The notes under the pieces: model-generated
What the model was told of the DNA's origin: nothing
Databases searched by the model: none
What the model saw: the letters and a program-made list of their open reading frames with translations, nothing else
Shown here: one piece after another, positions 1 to 8,278 of the stretch
Position numbering within the stretch: the first letter of the stretch is position 1
How the letters are laid out: the number at the start of each line of letters is the position of its first letter
Assembly (NCBI RefSeq): GCF_024679095.1
Contig: NC_066513.1
Span: 11,058,747-11,122,746, forward strand
Origin: Eriocheir sinensis
Lineage: Eukaryota > Arthropoda > Malacostraca > Decapoda > Varunidae
Direction: 5' to 3'
DNA length: 64,000 nt
Made by a program: the position numbers and the translations under genes

Positions 1-1102
1 ATTCATCTTTCGCTTAATGATTATTTCTTTCCTCTATCACATATCCCTATTCCTTTTTTTTGTTTTTTTTTGTCACCACTACTTAAACTCCCGTTCTCCC
101 CCTTCTCTACTACACTCCTCTCAGTCACATTTATCTTCCTAACATCCACTTTAATAATAACCATTCGTTTACTTCTTACTCAGCGTTTATCTTTTATCTC
201 ACGCGTGAAACCTCTTGACTCTATTTTCTCATTTCTTCTATATCAACACAAATATAATTCATTTCCCTTTCCTTTCCGTGTCCACTATATAAATATGTCA
301 CTACCGCAACTTTACATTCACTTCTTGCTGAACGTTTTACTCTTTCATTCACCCTCTCCTACTATTCTTTCTCGTCCCTCTTTCTTTAACCCTACTTTAG
401 TTAATCGCCCTTTCTCTCCCTTCTCTCCTGCCTGTTTTTCATTCTCATTCACACAAAATCTTCGAGAATGTTCCTTTACTTATTATTTGTGTTACAGGAA
501 AGGACGCAGCTCAAGGGCATGAAAAGGTGTAGAAAAAAAAACTCAACGCTGCTCCTGAAACTTCGGACCACCCCTTCATACTTTTTTTTCGAAATGTTTA
601 ACGTCACTCCGTCTTCTTTTTATCATTAAAATTTTATACCTCCCTAGACATAAATCTAATTAAATTATCTCACACTCTCTCCTACACTAATTAACTATAT
701 GACCCTCTCCATTATCAACTCATCAGGCATTGATTCCATTCGCAACCTCTCAATTTTCCATACCTCCCCAAAGTAGTTATAACTGTCCCCCTCAACTACT
801 ACCCTATTCAATCTTGTTTCCATTCTTGACGTATTTACACACATTCACCCACAACCCCTAGCTCTATAATTTTAAATCCGCTGTATTTACCACAACACTT
901 ATCTTTCTCCTGTCACCCCCATCCCATTATAAACCCTTATATAATTACTCCCTTCCTCTCGCTCCCCTAAATTCAACTGCCATTTTTCTCACCATTTCCA
1001 TTCTGCGTCAATTAACCTCCTACAACACCCCATCAACCTACCGTCAGCTTACACTAATCACTCAAAGCCTATCCCTGAAGAATCCAAAGTACATCACACT
1101 CA

Positions 1103-1285
1103 TTATTCCTCTGATTCGTTCTCTAAGCCTTCCTCTGACTCGTTCTCTAAGCTCTCATATGATTCGTTATCTAGGCCTTCCTTTGATTCGTTCTCTAAGC
1201 CTTCCTCTGGTACGTTCTCTAAGCCTTCCTCTGATTCGATCTTAAAGCTTTCCTTTGACTCATTCTCTAAGCCCTCACTGACTCA
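1103..1285 (-). repeat. 24-bp minisatellite with an open acidic frame (left-arm copy)
   Basis: About seven units of 24 bp, each containing GATTCGTTCTCTAAGCCTT on the + strand. Read on the minus strand, the units stay open and encode an eight-residue acidic repeat of the type ESEEGLEN, ending in a stop at 1103-1105. The same frame is preserved in copies at 21630-21809 and 32676-32855. Whether it is translated is unknown. Confidence 0.8.
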
Positions 1286-1289
1286 CCTT

Positions 1290-1850
1290 TTCTGTATTTC
1301 TTGCGCTGTATATTTAATTCCCCTTCCCTCTTTCCCTCCTCTTTACCTTCTCTCTTTGCTTCTTTTTTTCTTTTCTTCCTTTCCCACGGTCATTTCAGCG
1401 TTATTTCTTTGATTTCCTGTCCCTCTTTCCCAAACCTCACTCTTCCCTTTCGAATTATTCTCTTCACTTTTGTCTCCCTTCCCTTTTCTTCAAACTCCTC
1501 GGTCCCTTCTCATTCCCTACCCCTCACCTCTCTTTCTTTTCAGCTCCCTCTTTTCAGATCCTTCCTTTATTTTACCTTCGCTTTCCTTCTAAGTATTTCC
1601 CTTTCTTTCCCTTCTCTCCTATCCCAATCCTATCAATCCTCCACTTTTATCTTTCCATTTCCTTCTCTTATTTTCTCCTGTCCGTCATCTTCCCTCTTTC
1701 TCTCCAACTATACTTACTTTACCTAATCTTCTTTTCTTTTTCCTTCTCTTCTCTTCCTTTTCCTTCCCTTCCCTATTCTTCCCTTTCACTGCATTACACT
1801 TTCTTTATTTTTCTGCCCTTCTCCTTCTCCCCATTTATTTGCCTCCCCAT
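1290..1850. repeat. Polypyrimidine tract (left-arm copy)
   Basis: The + strand is almost pure C/T for over 500 bases. The reverse complement (purine-rich) is seen at 21060-21620 and 32090-32650. Long frames here are low-complexity artefacts. Positions 526-1100 to its left are AT-rich arm sequence in which I see no gene. Confidence 0.75.
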
Positions 1851-1876
1851 CCCATCCCTACTCTCCCTCCAACCCT

Positions 1877-3361
1877 GATGGACCTGATGGAGTGCCTCCT
1901 ATTGTCCTTAAAAACTGTGCCTCCGTGCTGTCACCCTGCCTGGTCAAACTCTTTCGCCTCTGCCTGTCAACATCTACCTTTCCTTCTTGCTGGAAGTATG
2001 CCTTCATACAGCCTGTGCCTAAGAAGGGTGACCGCTCCAATCCCTCAAACTACCGCCCTATAGCTTTACTTTCTTGTCTATCTAAAACTTTTGAATCAAT
2101 CCTTAACCGGAAGATTCAAAAGCACCTTTCCACTTCTGACCTTCTATCTGATCGCCAGTATGGGTTCCGCAAGGGGCGTTCTACTGGTGATCTCCTAGCC
2201 TTCTTAACTGACTCTTGGTCATCCTCTCTTAGCCGTTTCGGTGAAACTTTTGCTATTGCGCTGGACATATCAAAAGCTTTTGATAGGGTCTGGCACAAAT
2301 CTTTGCTTTCTAAACTACCCTCCTACGGTTTCTATCCTTCTCTCTGTACCTTTATCTCCAGTTTCCTTTCTGACCGTTCTATTTCTGCCGTGGTAGACGG
2401 TCACTGTTCTTCACCTAAATCTATTAACATTGGTGTCCCACATGGTTCTGTCCTATCTCCCTCTTTTCTGTTGTTCATTGATGATCTTCTTTCCAAAACG
2501 AACTGTCCTATCCATTCCTACGCCGATGATTCCACTGTGCATTATTCAACTTCTTTTAATAGAAGACCCACCCTTCAGGAACTTAACGACTCAAGGCTGG
2601 GGGCTGCAGAACGCTTAGCCTCAGACCTTACTATTATTTCCGATTGGGGCAAGAAGAACCTGGTGTCCTTCAACGCCTCAAAAACACAGTTTCTCCACCT
2701 ATCCACTCGACACAATCTTCCAAACAACTATCCCCTATTCTTTGACAACACCCAGCTATCACCTTCCTCAACACTAAACATCCTCGGTCTATCCTTAACT
2801 CAAAATCTCAACTGGAAACTTCATATCTCATCTCTTACTAAATCAGCTTCCTCGAGGCTGGGCGTTCTGTACCGTCTCCGCCAGTTCTTCTCCCCTGCAC
2901 AGTTGCTGTCCATATACAGGGGCCTTGTCCGCCCTCGTATGGAGTACGCATCTCATGTGTGGGGGGGCTCCACTCACACAGCTCTTCTGGACAGAGTGGA
3001 GGCAAAGGCTCTTCGTCTCATCAGCTCTCCTCCTCATACTGATAGTCTTCTACCTCTTAAATTCCGCCGCAATGTTGCCTCTCTTTCTATCTTCTATCGA
3101 TATTTCCACGCTGACTGCTCTTCTGAACTTGCTAACTGCATGCCTCATCCCCTCCCGCGGCCCCGCTGCACTCGACTTTCTACTCATGCTCATCCCTATA
3201 CTGTCCAAACCCCTTATGCAAGAGTTAACCAGCATCTTCACTCTTTCATCCCTCACGCTGGTAAACTCTGGAACAATCTTCCTTCATCTGTATTTCCTCC
3301 TGCCTACGACTTGAACTCTTTCAAGAGGAGTGTATCAGGACACCTCTCCTCCCGAAATTAA
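1877..3361 (+). CDS. LINE A reverse transcriptase, C-terminal ORF2, nearly intact
   Basis: This frame is the reverse-transcriptase half of an APE-type LINE ORF2. Non-LTR elements of this kind copy their RNA directly at a nicked target. Counting from the GTG at 1892, visible RT blocks are NYRPIALLSCLSK (about 53-65), LDISKAFDRVW (124-134, with the first catalytic Asp), GVPHGSVLSP (181-190; the usual Q is H) and SYADDS (209-214, catalytic YADD). After these comes the thumb/C-terminal region ending near FKRSVSGHLSSRN. It starts inside the protein because the insertion is 5'-truncated, so there is no real start codon. One codon is missing after LSP relative to copy 3. It is the best-preserved RT in the window, but without an endonuclease it cannot be autonomous. 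Clade is not certain (Jockey/CR1-like group). Confidence 0.9.
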   Translation, partial: DGPDGVPPIVLKNCASVLSPCLVKLFRLCLSTSTFPSCWKYAFIQPVPKKGDRSNPSNYRPIALLSCLSKTFESILNRKIQKHLSTSDLLSDRQYGFRKGRSTGDLLAFLTDSWSSSLSRFGETFAIALDISKAFDRVWHKSLLSKLPSYGFYPSLCTFISSFLSDRSISAVVDGHCSSPKSINIGVPHGSVLSPSFLLFIDDLLSKTNCPIHSYADDSTVHYSTSFNRRPTLQELNDSRLGAAERLASDLTIISDWGKKNLVSFNASKTQFLHLSTRHNLPNNYPLFFDNTQLSPSSTLNILGLSLTQNLNWKLHISSLTKSASSRLGVLYRLRQFFSPAQLLSIYRGLVRPRMEYASHVWGGSTHTALLDRVEAKALRLISSPPHTDSLLPLKFRRNVASLSIFYRYFHADCSSELANCMPHPLPRPRCTRLSTHAHPYTVQTPYARVNQHLHSFIPHAGKLWNNLPSSVFPPAYDLNSFKRSVSGHLSSRN

Positions 3362-3489
3362 CCTCTGATTTTGGACACTCCTTTAACCTCTGTTCGGGAG
3401 CAGTGAGTAGCGGGCCATTTTTTCTTTTTTTTTCTTTGCGCCCTTGAGCTGTCTCCTTAGCTGTAAAAAAAAAAAAAAAAAAAAAAAAA
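1877..3489 (+). mobile_element. LINE A copy 1, 5'-truncated, with poly(A) tail
   Basis: A non-LTR retrotransposon fragment interrupts the left arm. Arm sequence ends at CCAACCCT (1869-1876) and resumes after a poly(A) of about 25 bases at CTACATTTC (3490). The uninterrupted site is visible at 21049-21063 and 32080-32095. At most 2 bp can be a target duplication. The 3' end carries the family signature GCCCTTGAGCTG just before the poly(A), shared with copies ending at 20871 and 28572 and inverted at 63150. Confidence 0.93.
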
Positions 3490-4136
3490 CTACATTTCAG
3501 AGGCGCTTCACGAATTTCTTGCACAAGTATTCTTATATTACGTTTTCCTACTTATAAAGTTTTCCAACATATTTGTGTCTAAAGCTGGAAGGTTCTCAAG
3601 AGCTGCACGCTACCATCACCATCACCACCACCATGACCACCACCACCGCCGCCGCCATCACCACTACCACTTCCCTTGTTTCACATAACTGTCCAGTTCA
3701 TATTTTTAAACATATCGGGCCTCAATAACGGCTATTTCCCAAGGCCACAGAGAAGATAAACTGGTGTATTTTTATTGTCTTTTCCGACCAAGATTCAGAT
3801 ACCGCATAAACTATCACTAGCATCAGAAAATAGTGCATAGGGATCCCAATAACTTCAACGATAATTTTTTTCAAATAAACAAACAGAGGCACCGATACGT
3901 TTGAGAATACGGCTCCACAGTTCTTGGACAACCGCCACCAACAACAACAACACCACTGCCATTCACGCCACCATGTCTGAGAGGATAAAAGTAATGACCG
4001 TAATAAACACTGTTTCCATCCACCACAAACCATTTACCACATTACTATATACTGCTTCTGCACGTAAAGTGCTATACCACAGTGTTGATATACCAACATC
4101 AACACCACCACTACCTTAACCATTACAACCACTATC
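3490..4136. repeat. Left-arm sequence without a recognised gene
   Basis: Arm sequence homologous to 17905-18511 and 31440-32090. It holds a short (ACC/CCG)n stretch near 3610-3670. The ORFs here are short and not family-like. Positions 3526-3545 are the unfilled target of the LINE A copy that interrupts the right arm at 18512. Confidence 0.7.
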
Positions 4137-4178
4137 ATCATCATCAACAACAATAACAACAACGACGACAACAACAAT

Positions 4179-4212
<34 letters not shown>

Positions 4213-4426
4213 CCAACAACAACAACAATAAAACTAATAAATTAAAACAGCAGCAGCACCACCAGCAACAAAAATTAGAAGAGTAAAGATACAAAGAATA
4301 TTACAGTAACAAAGCAACAAGAGAAAGAAGAAGAAGAGCGAGAAGAAAATGAAGAAGAAGAGGGAAAAGAAGAAGAAGAAGAAGAAGAAGAAGAAGAAAA
4401 AGAAAAAGAAGAAGAAAAAGAAGAAA

Positions 4427-4479
<53 letters not shown>

Positions 4480-4670
4480 GAAGAAGAAGAAGAAGAAGAA
4501 GGAAGAGGAAGAGAAAGTTGAGTATTGAAAACGACAACAACAATAACATCAATATAATTAAATGACAACTATTTCATCAACAAAAAGAATAAGAACAGAA
4601 GGAAAGATGAACAAAAACAATTAGGCTACTACCACTACTATTGCTACTACTACTACTACTACTACTACTA

Positions 4671-4745
<75 letters not shown>

Positions 4746-4813
4746 TATGGTAATAATAATGATAATAATAAAATAATCATAATAATGATAACTATAACAA
4801 CAACAACAACAAC

Positions 4814-4870
<57 letters not shown>

Positions 4871-4938
4871 TAAAGTAATAATAATGATAATAATAAAATA
4901 ATCATAATAATGATAACTATAACAACAACAACAACAAC

Positions 4939-4983
<45 letters not shown>
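4137..4983. repeat. Compound trinucleotide microsatellite cluster (left arm)
   Basis: Successive blocks of (AAC)n, (GAA)n, (AAT)n, (GAA)n, (ACT)n, (AAT)n, and again (AAC)n and (AAT)n, joined by short unique pieces. The same order appears inverted at 17173-17900 and shortened at 30777-31420, so the cluster was copied with the arms. The poly-N, poly-I, poly-L and poly-S frames read through it are artefacts. Confidence 0.95.
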
Positions 4984-4987
<4 letters not shown>

Positions 4988-5002
4988 GAGGCGGTGGCTG
5001 AG

Positions 5003-5338
5003 TGAAGAAAATGCCGTCTTCTCTTTGCTAATTTCATCTAGGGGAATTTGATGGTAACCCTGTTTCAAGTCTAGTCATGAAAAACGCTTACTATCTCCCA
5101 ATTTATTGAGTATGGTAGTTATATTTGGGAGTGGGTACCGGTCATCCCGTAGTGTCTTATTAAGTGCCCGGAAGTCCAGACAAAGTCGTAGTCCTTCATC
5201 TTTTTCGGGCACTGGGATAAGTGGGGCATTATAGGGTGATCGCGAAAGGCGAATTACACCCTGTTGCTGGAGCGATATAAGTTGTTCATTTACTCTGTCA
5301 TGATAACTGATAGGAATGTTATATGGACGCCTGTACAT
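5003..5338 (-). pseudogene. Gypsy RT N-terminal fragment
   Basis: This is the start of a Ty3/gypsy reverse transcriptase. Visible motifs are the N-terminal YRRPYNIPI, then GVIRLSRSPYNAPLIPVPEK, then LRLCLDFRALNKTL and YPLPNITTIL, which are the standard fingers-domain blocks. Translation runs into SKRFS and then a frameshift near 5075 before the first catalytic Asp block. Homology ends at 5003. In the intact family a polymerase of roughly 250 residues follows, then RNase H. Here only about 110 residues remain. The right-arm copy at 16235-17075 is longer and retains YLDD. Confidence 0.9.
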
Positions 5339-5404
5339 TACTTCTTCTGTGTTTTGCTAGATGATGCTTAGAAAATAGGGCGTTACTGTTAATCCGGTAG
5401 CAGC

Positions 5405-5625
5405 GGGGATCATGTTTCATTAATGGTCTCTCCAAGCGAGAAAAATGAGAAAAAATCACCCCTCACACAAACCATTTCATAATATATATCAAAGCATTTG
5501 TGATCAGATTATGTATCATCTATTTTGGGGGGTAAATATCATGGCACAAATTTGGCCCTTCGCTGCTACACGGTGAAGCCACAAATTTTGCCCGTCGCTG
5601 CTACCGGGTTTCAATGGTTCTTGTT
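5405..5625. other. About 215-bp segment present only in the left-arm gypsy relic
   Basis: Between the linker and RT of the left-arm gypsy there are about 215 bases with no counterpart in the right arm, which joins directly at 16165-16180. The segment is bounded by near-identical GCTGCTACCGG motifs and contains two close copies of a GTAGCAGCG-AGGGC-AAATTTGTG motif on the minus strand. It is either a small insertion in the left arm or a deletion between repeats in the right arm. Confidence 0.6.
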
Positions 5626-5905
5626 CTGTGGAAAACACTGTTATATATTTATCTATTAAGGACTTTAAGACCTGATTTTCTCTCTCTTCACTTGGGAATT
5701 TAGCGTCAGCAATTTGATAGAGGCTTTTCTTCCTTGCTTCAAGCTCTGCGGGCTTCAAGTCTGTCCTAACTGTGTCAGCGGTCTGTACACTAGATACTTG
5801 TGGCAGATCACCGTATTGCTCATGAGTGAGAGGCTTCACAAATCCTAACGTTGTACTACTATCATCTATCTCTATACTTTCACTTTCAACATGCAAATAC
5901 GGCAC
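5516..5905 (-). pseudogene. Gypsy pol linker between protease and RT
   Basis: A minus-strand frame of 129 residues matching the frame at 15823-16160 in the right arm almost residue for residue. It lies upstream of the RT block in the same element and corresponds to the variable connector before RT. It has no motif I can name. It begins in PYLHVESESIEIDDSS and ends in sequence specific to the left arm. Function is inferred only from position. Confidence 0.65.
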
Positions 5906-6256
5906 AGTGACATAAGATCATTGATTGTCAGGTGAAGGGGTCAACTTAACTATCCCTGAGCACAAGACTCTAGCTTGATGAGTACCAACACAAGGCTCAA
6001 ATAAAGTTTCAGTTGCCTGTAGTTGCGTCACTAGCGTTATGTAACCTGCAACAGATGCATGCAGTTGCAAAGGTTCAGCTGCTTGGCAACGTACGGCCTT
6101 ATTTTCCGTGAGACATTCTTCATTTCCATCTACATTTAGCTAAGATCCTTCACCTCTAGATATAAGACATATTTTTCCTGGCATAATGGGTTGTATTGTT
6201 ATGGTTTCCCCTTCTATTATCAGTTTTCAGCTTCGTTCCCTTTGTTCCTTAATTAG

Positions 6257-6540
6257 TTGCAATGTTTTCAAAATAATCTCGTGTTGCATGAAAAATCAGT
6301 ACTCAACACAATAGGAGCTGGCAAATCTACATCGCGTGTTATCAATAAGTCTTGGAAACTATTTTTTCCTTCCATATTAACTTGTCTTTTACCGTCATTT
6401 TCAATATGGTATCTTTGCACAGAGACAATATTCACGGGTTTCGCTTCACATTCATTTACTGCGAGCCCTAATTCTTTAATAAATTCATCCGTTAAAACTC
6501 ACACGCTCCTGTTTCTAGGAGTGTTGCCACTTTGAATATG
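6257..6540 (-). pseudogene. Gypsy aspartic protease remnant, catalytic Asp replaced
   Basis: The minus strand encodes the retropepsin-like start ATLLETGACV followed by sequence homologous to 14935-15174 (FIKELGLAVNECEAKP). In an active retroviral-type protease this position reads DTG or DSG. Here, and in the right arm, the first residue is Glu. A one-base difference shortly after the motif also breaks the left-arm frame. The shared substitution shows that the element was inactive before the arms were duplicated, unless both copies descend from a variant protease. Confidence 0.65.
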
Positions 6541-6545
6541 TATTA

Positions 6546-7483
6546 GATAAGTAGTGCGATCTGCCTAACAAAGCTACTCTTGAGTTGTGTTAATTATAAC
6601 CTTCTTTTCATTATTTTTAAGGTCACTCTCTTGTTCGTTATAGCCTTCTTTTTCTTATATTTATGTGAGGCGGTTACTCCCTTGTTCGTTATAGCCTTCA
6701 TCTTATTAAATTAAAAGTTACTCCCTGTTTTGTTCTTCGCTCATTTTCCGTTTTTTCCACTGCAAGTGTGCATATTTATTTATTTATTTATTTATTTATT
6801 ATTCATTTATTTATTTAATGTTATTTGTTGTAGTTAACTGAGCGGGGTACGTACCCTGGCCTCCTCTTCCTCTGATTCTCCTACTTCACACATTTCTCTT
6901 AGTACTTCACACTTTTGTCCATATGCTTCATTTTTTTCTCATACTTCAGTTTTTATCCATGCCTCATACTTTTCCTAGTATTTCACTTTTTTTTCTACAT
7001 CATGCTCTACACTTCCTACCTGGGGGATCGCGGGTTAGGCCTTTATAAAGTCACCCTATGGCTGCCCGCCGCGGCACAGGCGGGCCCGTGTTCCCCTCCA
7101 TCCTAGGGTAACAATCCTAAAACAAACAAACCTGGGAGGCGGGACACAGCCGCTGCCCGACACCTGACACCCTCTCACTGTTGAGTAGCTCGCGGCGCGG
7201 GTAGAAAGAGACTGCCCATCCCTCTCCACTCCGCCCGGAGAAGGAACTCATGAATATTATTCTCGGTTGTGAGTCGCGTGTGCCACCCATTGCACTACAG
7301 AGCACCAGTTGTTGGCCTGAGTATCCACCGCCATATAATCTAAAGTCCACATTCTCCGGAAGAACCAATAATTATATGAATAAATAGTCACTATTATTTC
7401 TACCACTTAAAACGAACAAAGATTAGTAAAAATAAGAGGCGTTTTCTCGTCAGAGTAAATTAAACAAAAGCACTAAGCACATG
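6546..7483. repeat. Left-arm sequence with no recognised gene
   Basis: Homologous to 13968-14885. It holds a short (TTTA)n run at 6775-6815, AT-rich sequence and a GC-rich stretch (7020-7360) that could be part of an old LTR or SINE, but I find no diagnostic motif. The 83-residue frame that reads through 7117-7368 is conserved in both arms simply because the DNA is. Confidence 0.5.
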
Positions 7484-7754
7484 TCCCCGGGTTCGAATCT
7501 TGGCCGCCATACACCTGGGATATTTCAGTCACCGCCGAGTGGCCTAAGACTTCCCACATGCTGCCCTGAAGACCACCTATCAACCCAGACTCTAGATTAC
7601 CTCTCCAAAGAGAGGCTCAATGATGAACTCTGGGGGGTAATATGAGCCAAAATAAGATGGCGCCACTATAAGCACTCGCCTGCGCCACAACGGGCTGGGC
7701 CGACCATCAGGCCCCACCAGTGAAACAAGCCTAACGGCGAAATAGGCCGTGACG
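7484..7754 (+). mobile_element. SINE family 1 copy (left arm, outer)
   Basis: A tRNA-derived SINE lacking most of its 5' tRNA part. It begins at a pol III B-box-like GGTTCGAATCT (7490-7500) and continues with the family body, including AAGATGGCGCCACTATA, GGGCTGGGCCGACCATCAGG and the end GGCGAAATAGGCCGTGACG. It faces the next SINE tail to tail with a 55-bp AT-rich spacer, so the two form a perfect-looking hairpin. Confidence 0.85.
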
Positions 7755-7808
7755 TTATTGATTATTTACTTATATATATTTTTCCTCTTGTTATTGCTAT
7801 TATTATCA

Positions 7809-8135
7809 TTTTTTTTACATCACGGCCTATTTCGCCGTTAGGCTTGTTTCACTGGTGGGGCCTGATGGTCGGCCCAGCCCGTTGTGGCGCAGGCGAGTGT
7901 TTATAGTGGCGCCATCTTGTTTTTACTCATACTGCCCCTCGGGTTCATCATTGAGCCTCTCTCTGGAAAGGTAATCTAGAGTCCGGGTTGATAGGTGGTC
8001 TTCAGGGGGCATGTGGGGAGTCTGAGGCCACTCGGCGGTGGCTGAAGTATCCCAGCTGTGTGGCGGCCAAGATTCGAACCCGTGTCCTTCCTGGATCTCC
8101 CGGACGCGGTGCCGGTGTGGTGTCACGAAACATCC
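7809..8135 (-). mobile_element. SINE family 1 copy (left arm, inner)
   Basis: Minus-strand SINE. The poly(A) tail is the T run at 7809-7816, the body follows, and the B-box-like GGTTCGAATCTTGG lies at about 8066-8080. The 5' part reads through CGGACGCGGTGCCGGTGTGG to about 8135. The inverted copy in the right arm is 13310-13622. Confidence 0.85.
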
Positions 8136-8278
8136 CAAGATCGTGAGACATCCCATCCTGAATACATGCATGAATTTCGACACGGTACTTTGTCTTTTGT
8201 TGACTGCTTGTCGGGATCTGTCCCAACCAAGTTTATTTATTCCATTAAAAAAGCAAATGATGACGCATGTATAGAAAG

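Larger units (their letters stand above)
5003..6545 (-). mobile_element. Ty3/gypsy relic in left arm (protease to RT start)
   Basis: On the minus strand this holds, in order, a protease remnant (about 6540-6257), a linker (5905-5516) and the beginning of reverse transcriptase (5338-5003). It is the inverted counterpart of 14886-16565. It stops abruptly at 5003 in the tRNA-like/microsatellite block, where the right arm continues for nearly 600 bp more of RT. No LTR is recognised. The element is dead through frameshifts and truncation. Confidence 0.88.
1..8273. repeat. Left arm of a giant inverted repeat
   Basis: The sequence from the first base to about 8273 recurs as its reverse complement in 13163-23019. 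Matching landmarks, left against right, are the first 46 bases against 22974-23019, the 24-bp minisatellite, the purine/pyrimidine tract, the trinucleotide block, the gypsy relic, and the SINE pair at 7484-8135 against 13310-13958. Homology stops at the shared GCATGTATA at about 8266-8273. The arm is open at the window start, so its true length is unknown. It carries a LINE A insertion and a roughly 215-bp insertion absent from the right arm, and it lacks part of the gypsy RT. Confidence 0.93.

Noticed and set aside
1301..1726. 141-residue Ser/Phe/Leu-rich frame
   Set aside because: A translation of the polypyrimidine tract. Its counterparts in the other copies are broken by indels, so it is not a conserved protein.
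4275..5068. Long poly-Asn, poly-Ile, poly-Tyr and poly-Ser reading frames
   Set aside because: They only translate trinucleotide microsatellites in all frames of both strands. The same applies at 17151-17778 and 30715-31322.
7117..7368. 83-residue frame identical in both palindrome arms (also 14072-14323)
   Set aside because: Identity reflects recent duplication of the DNA. There is no independent sign of coding.
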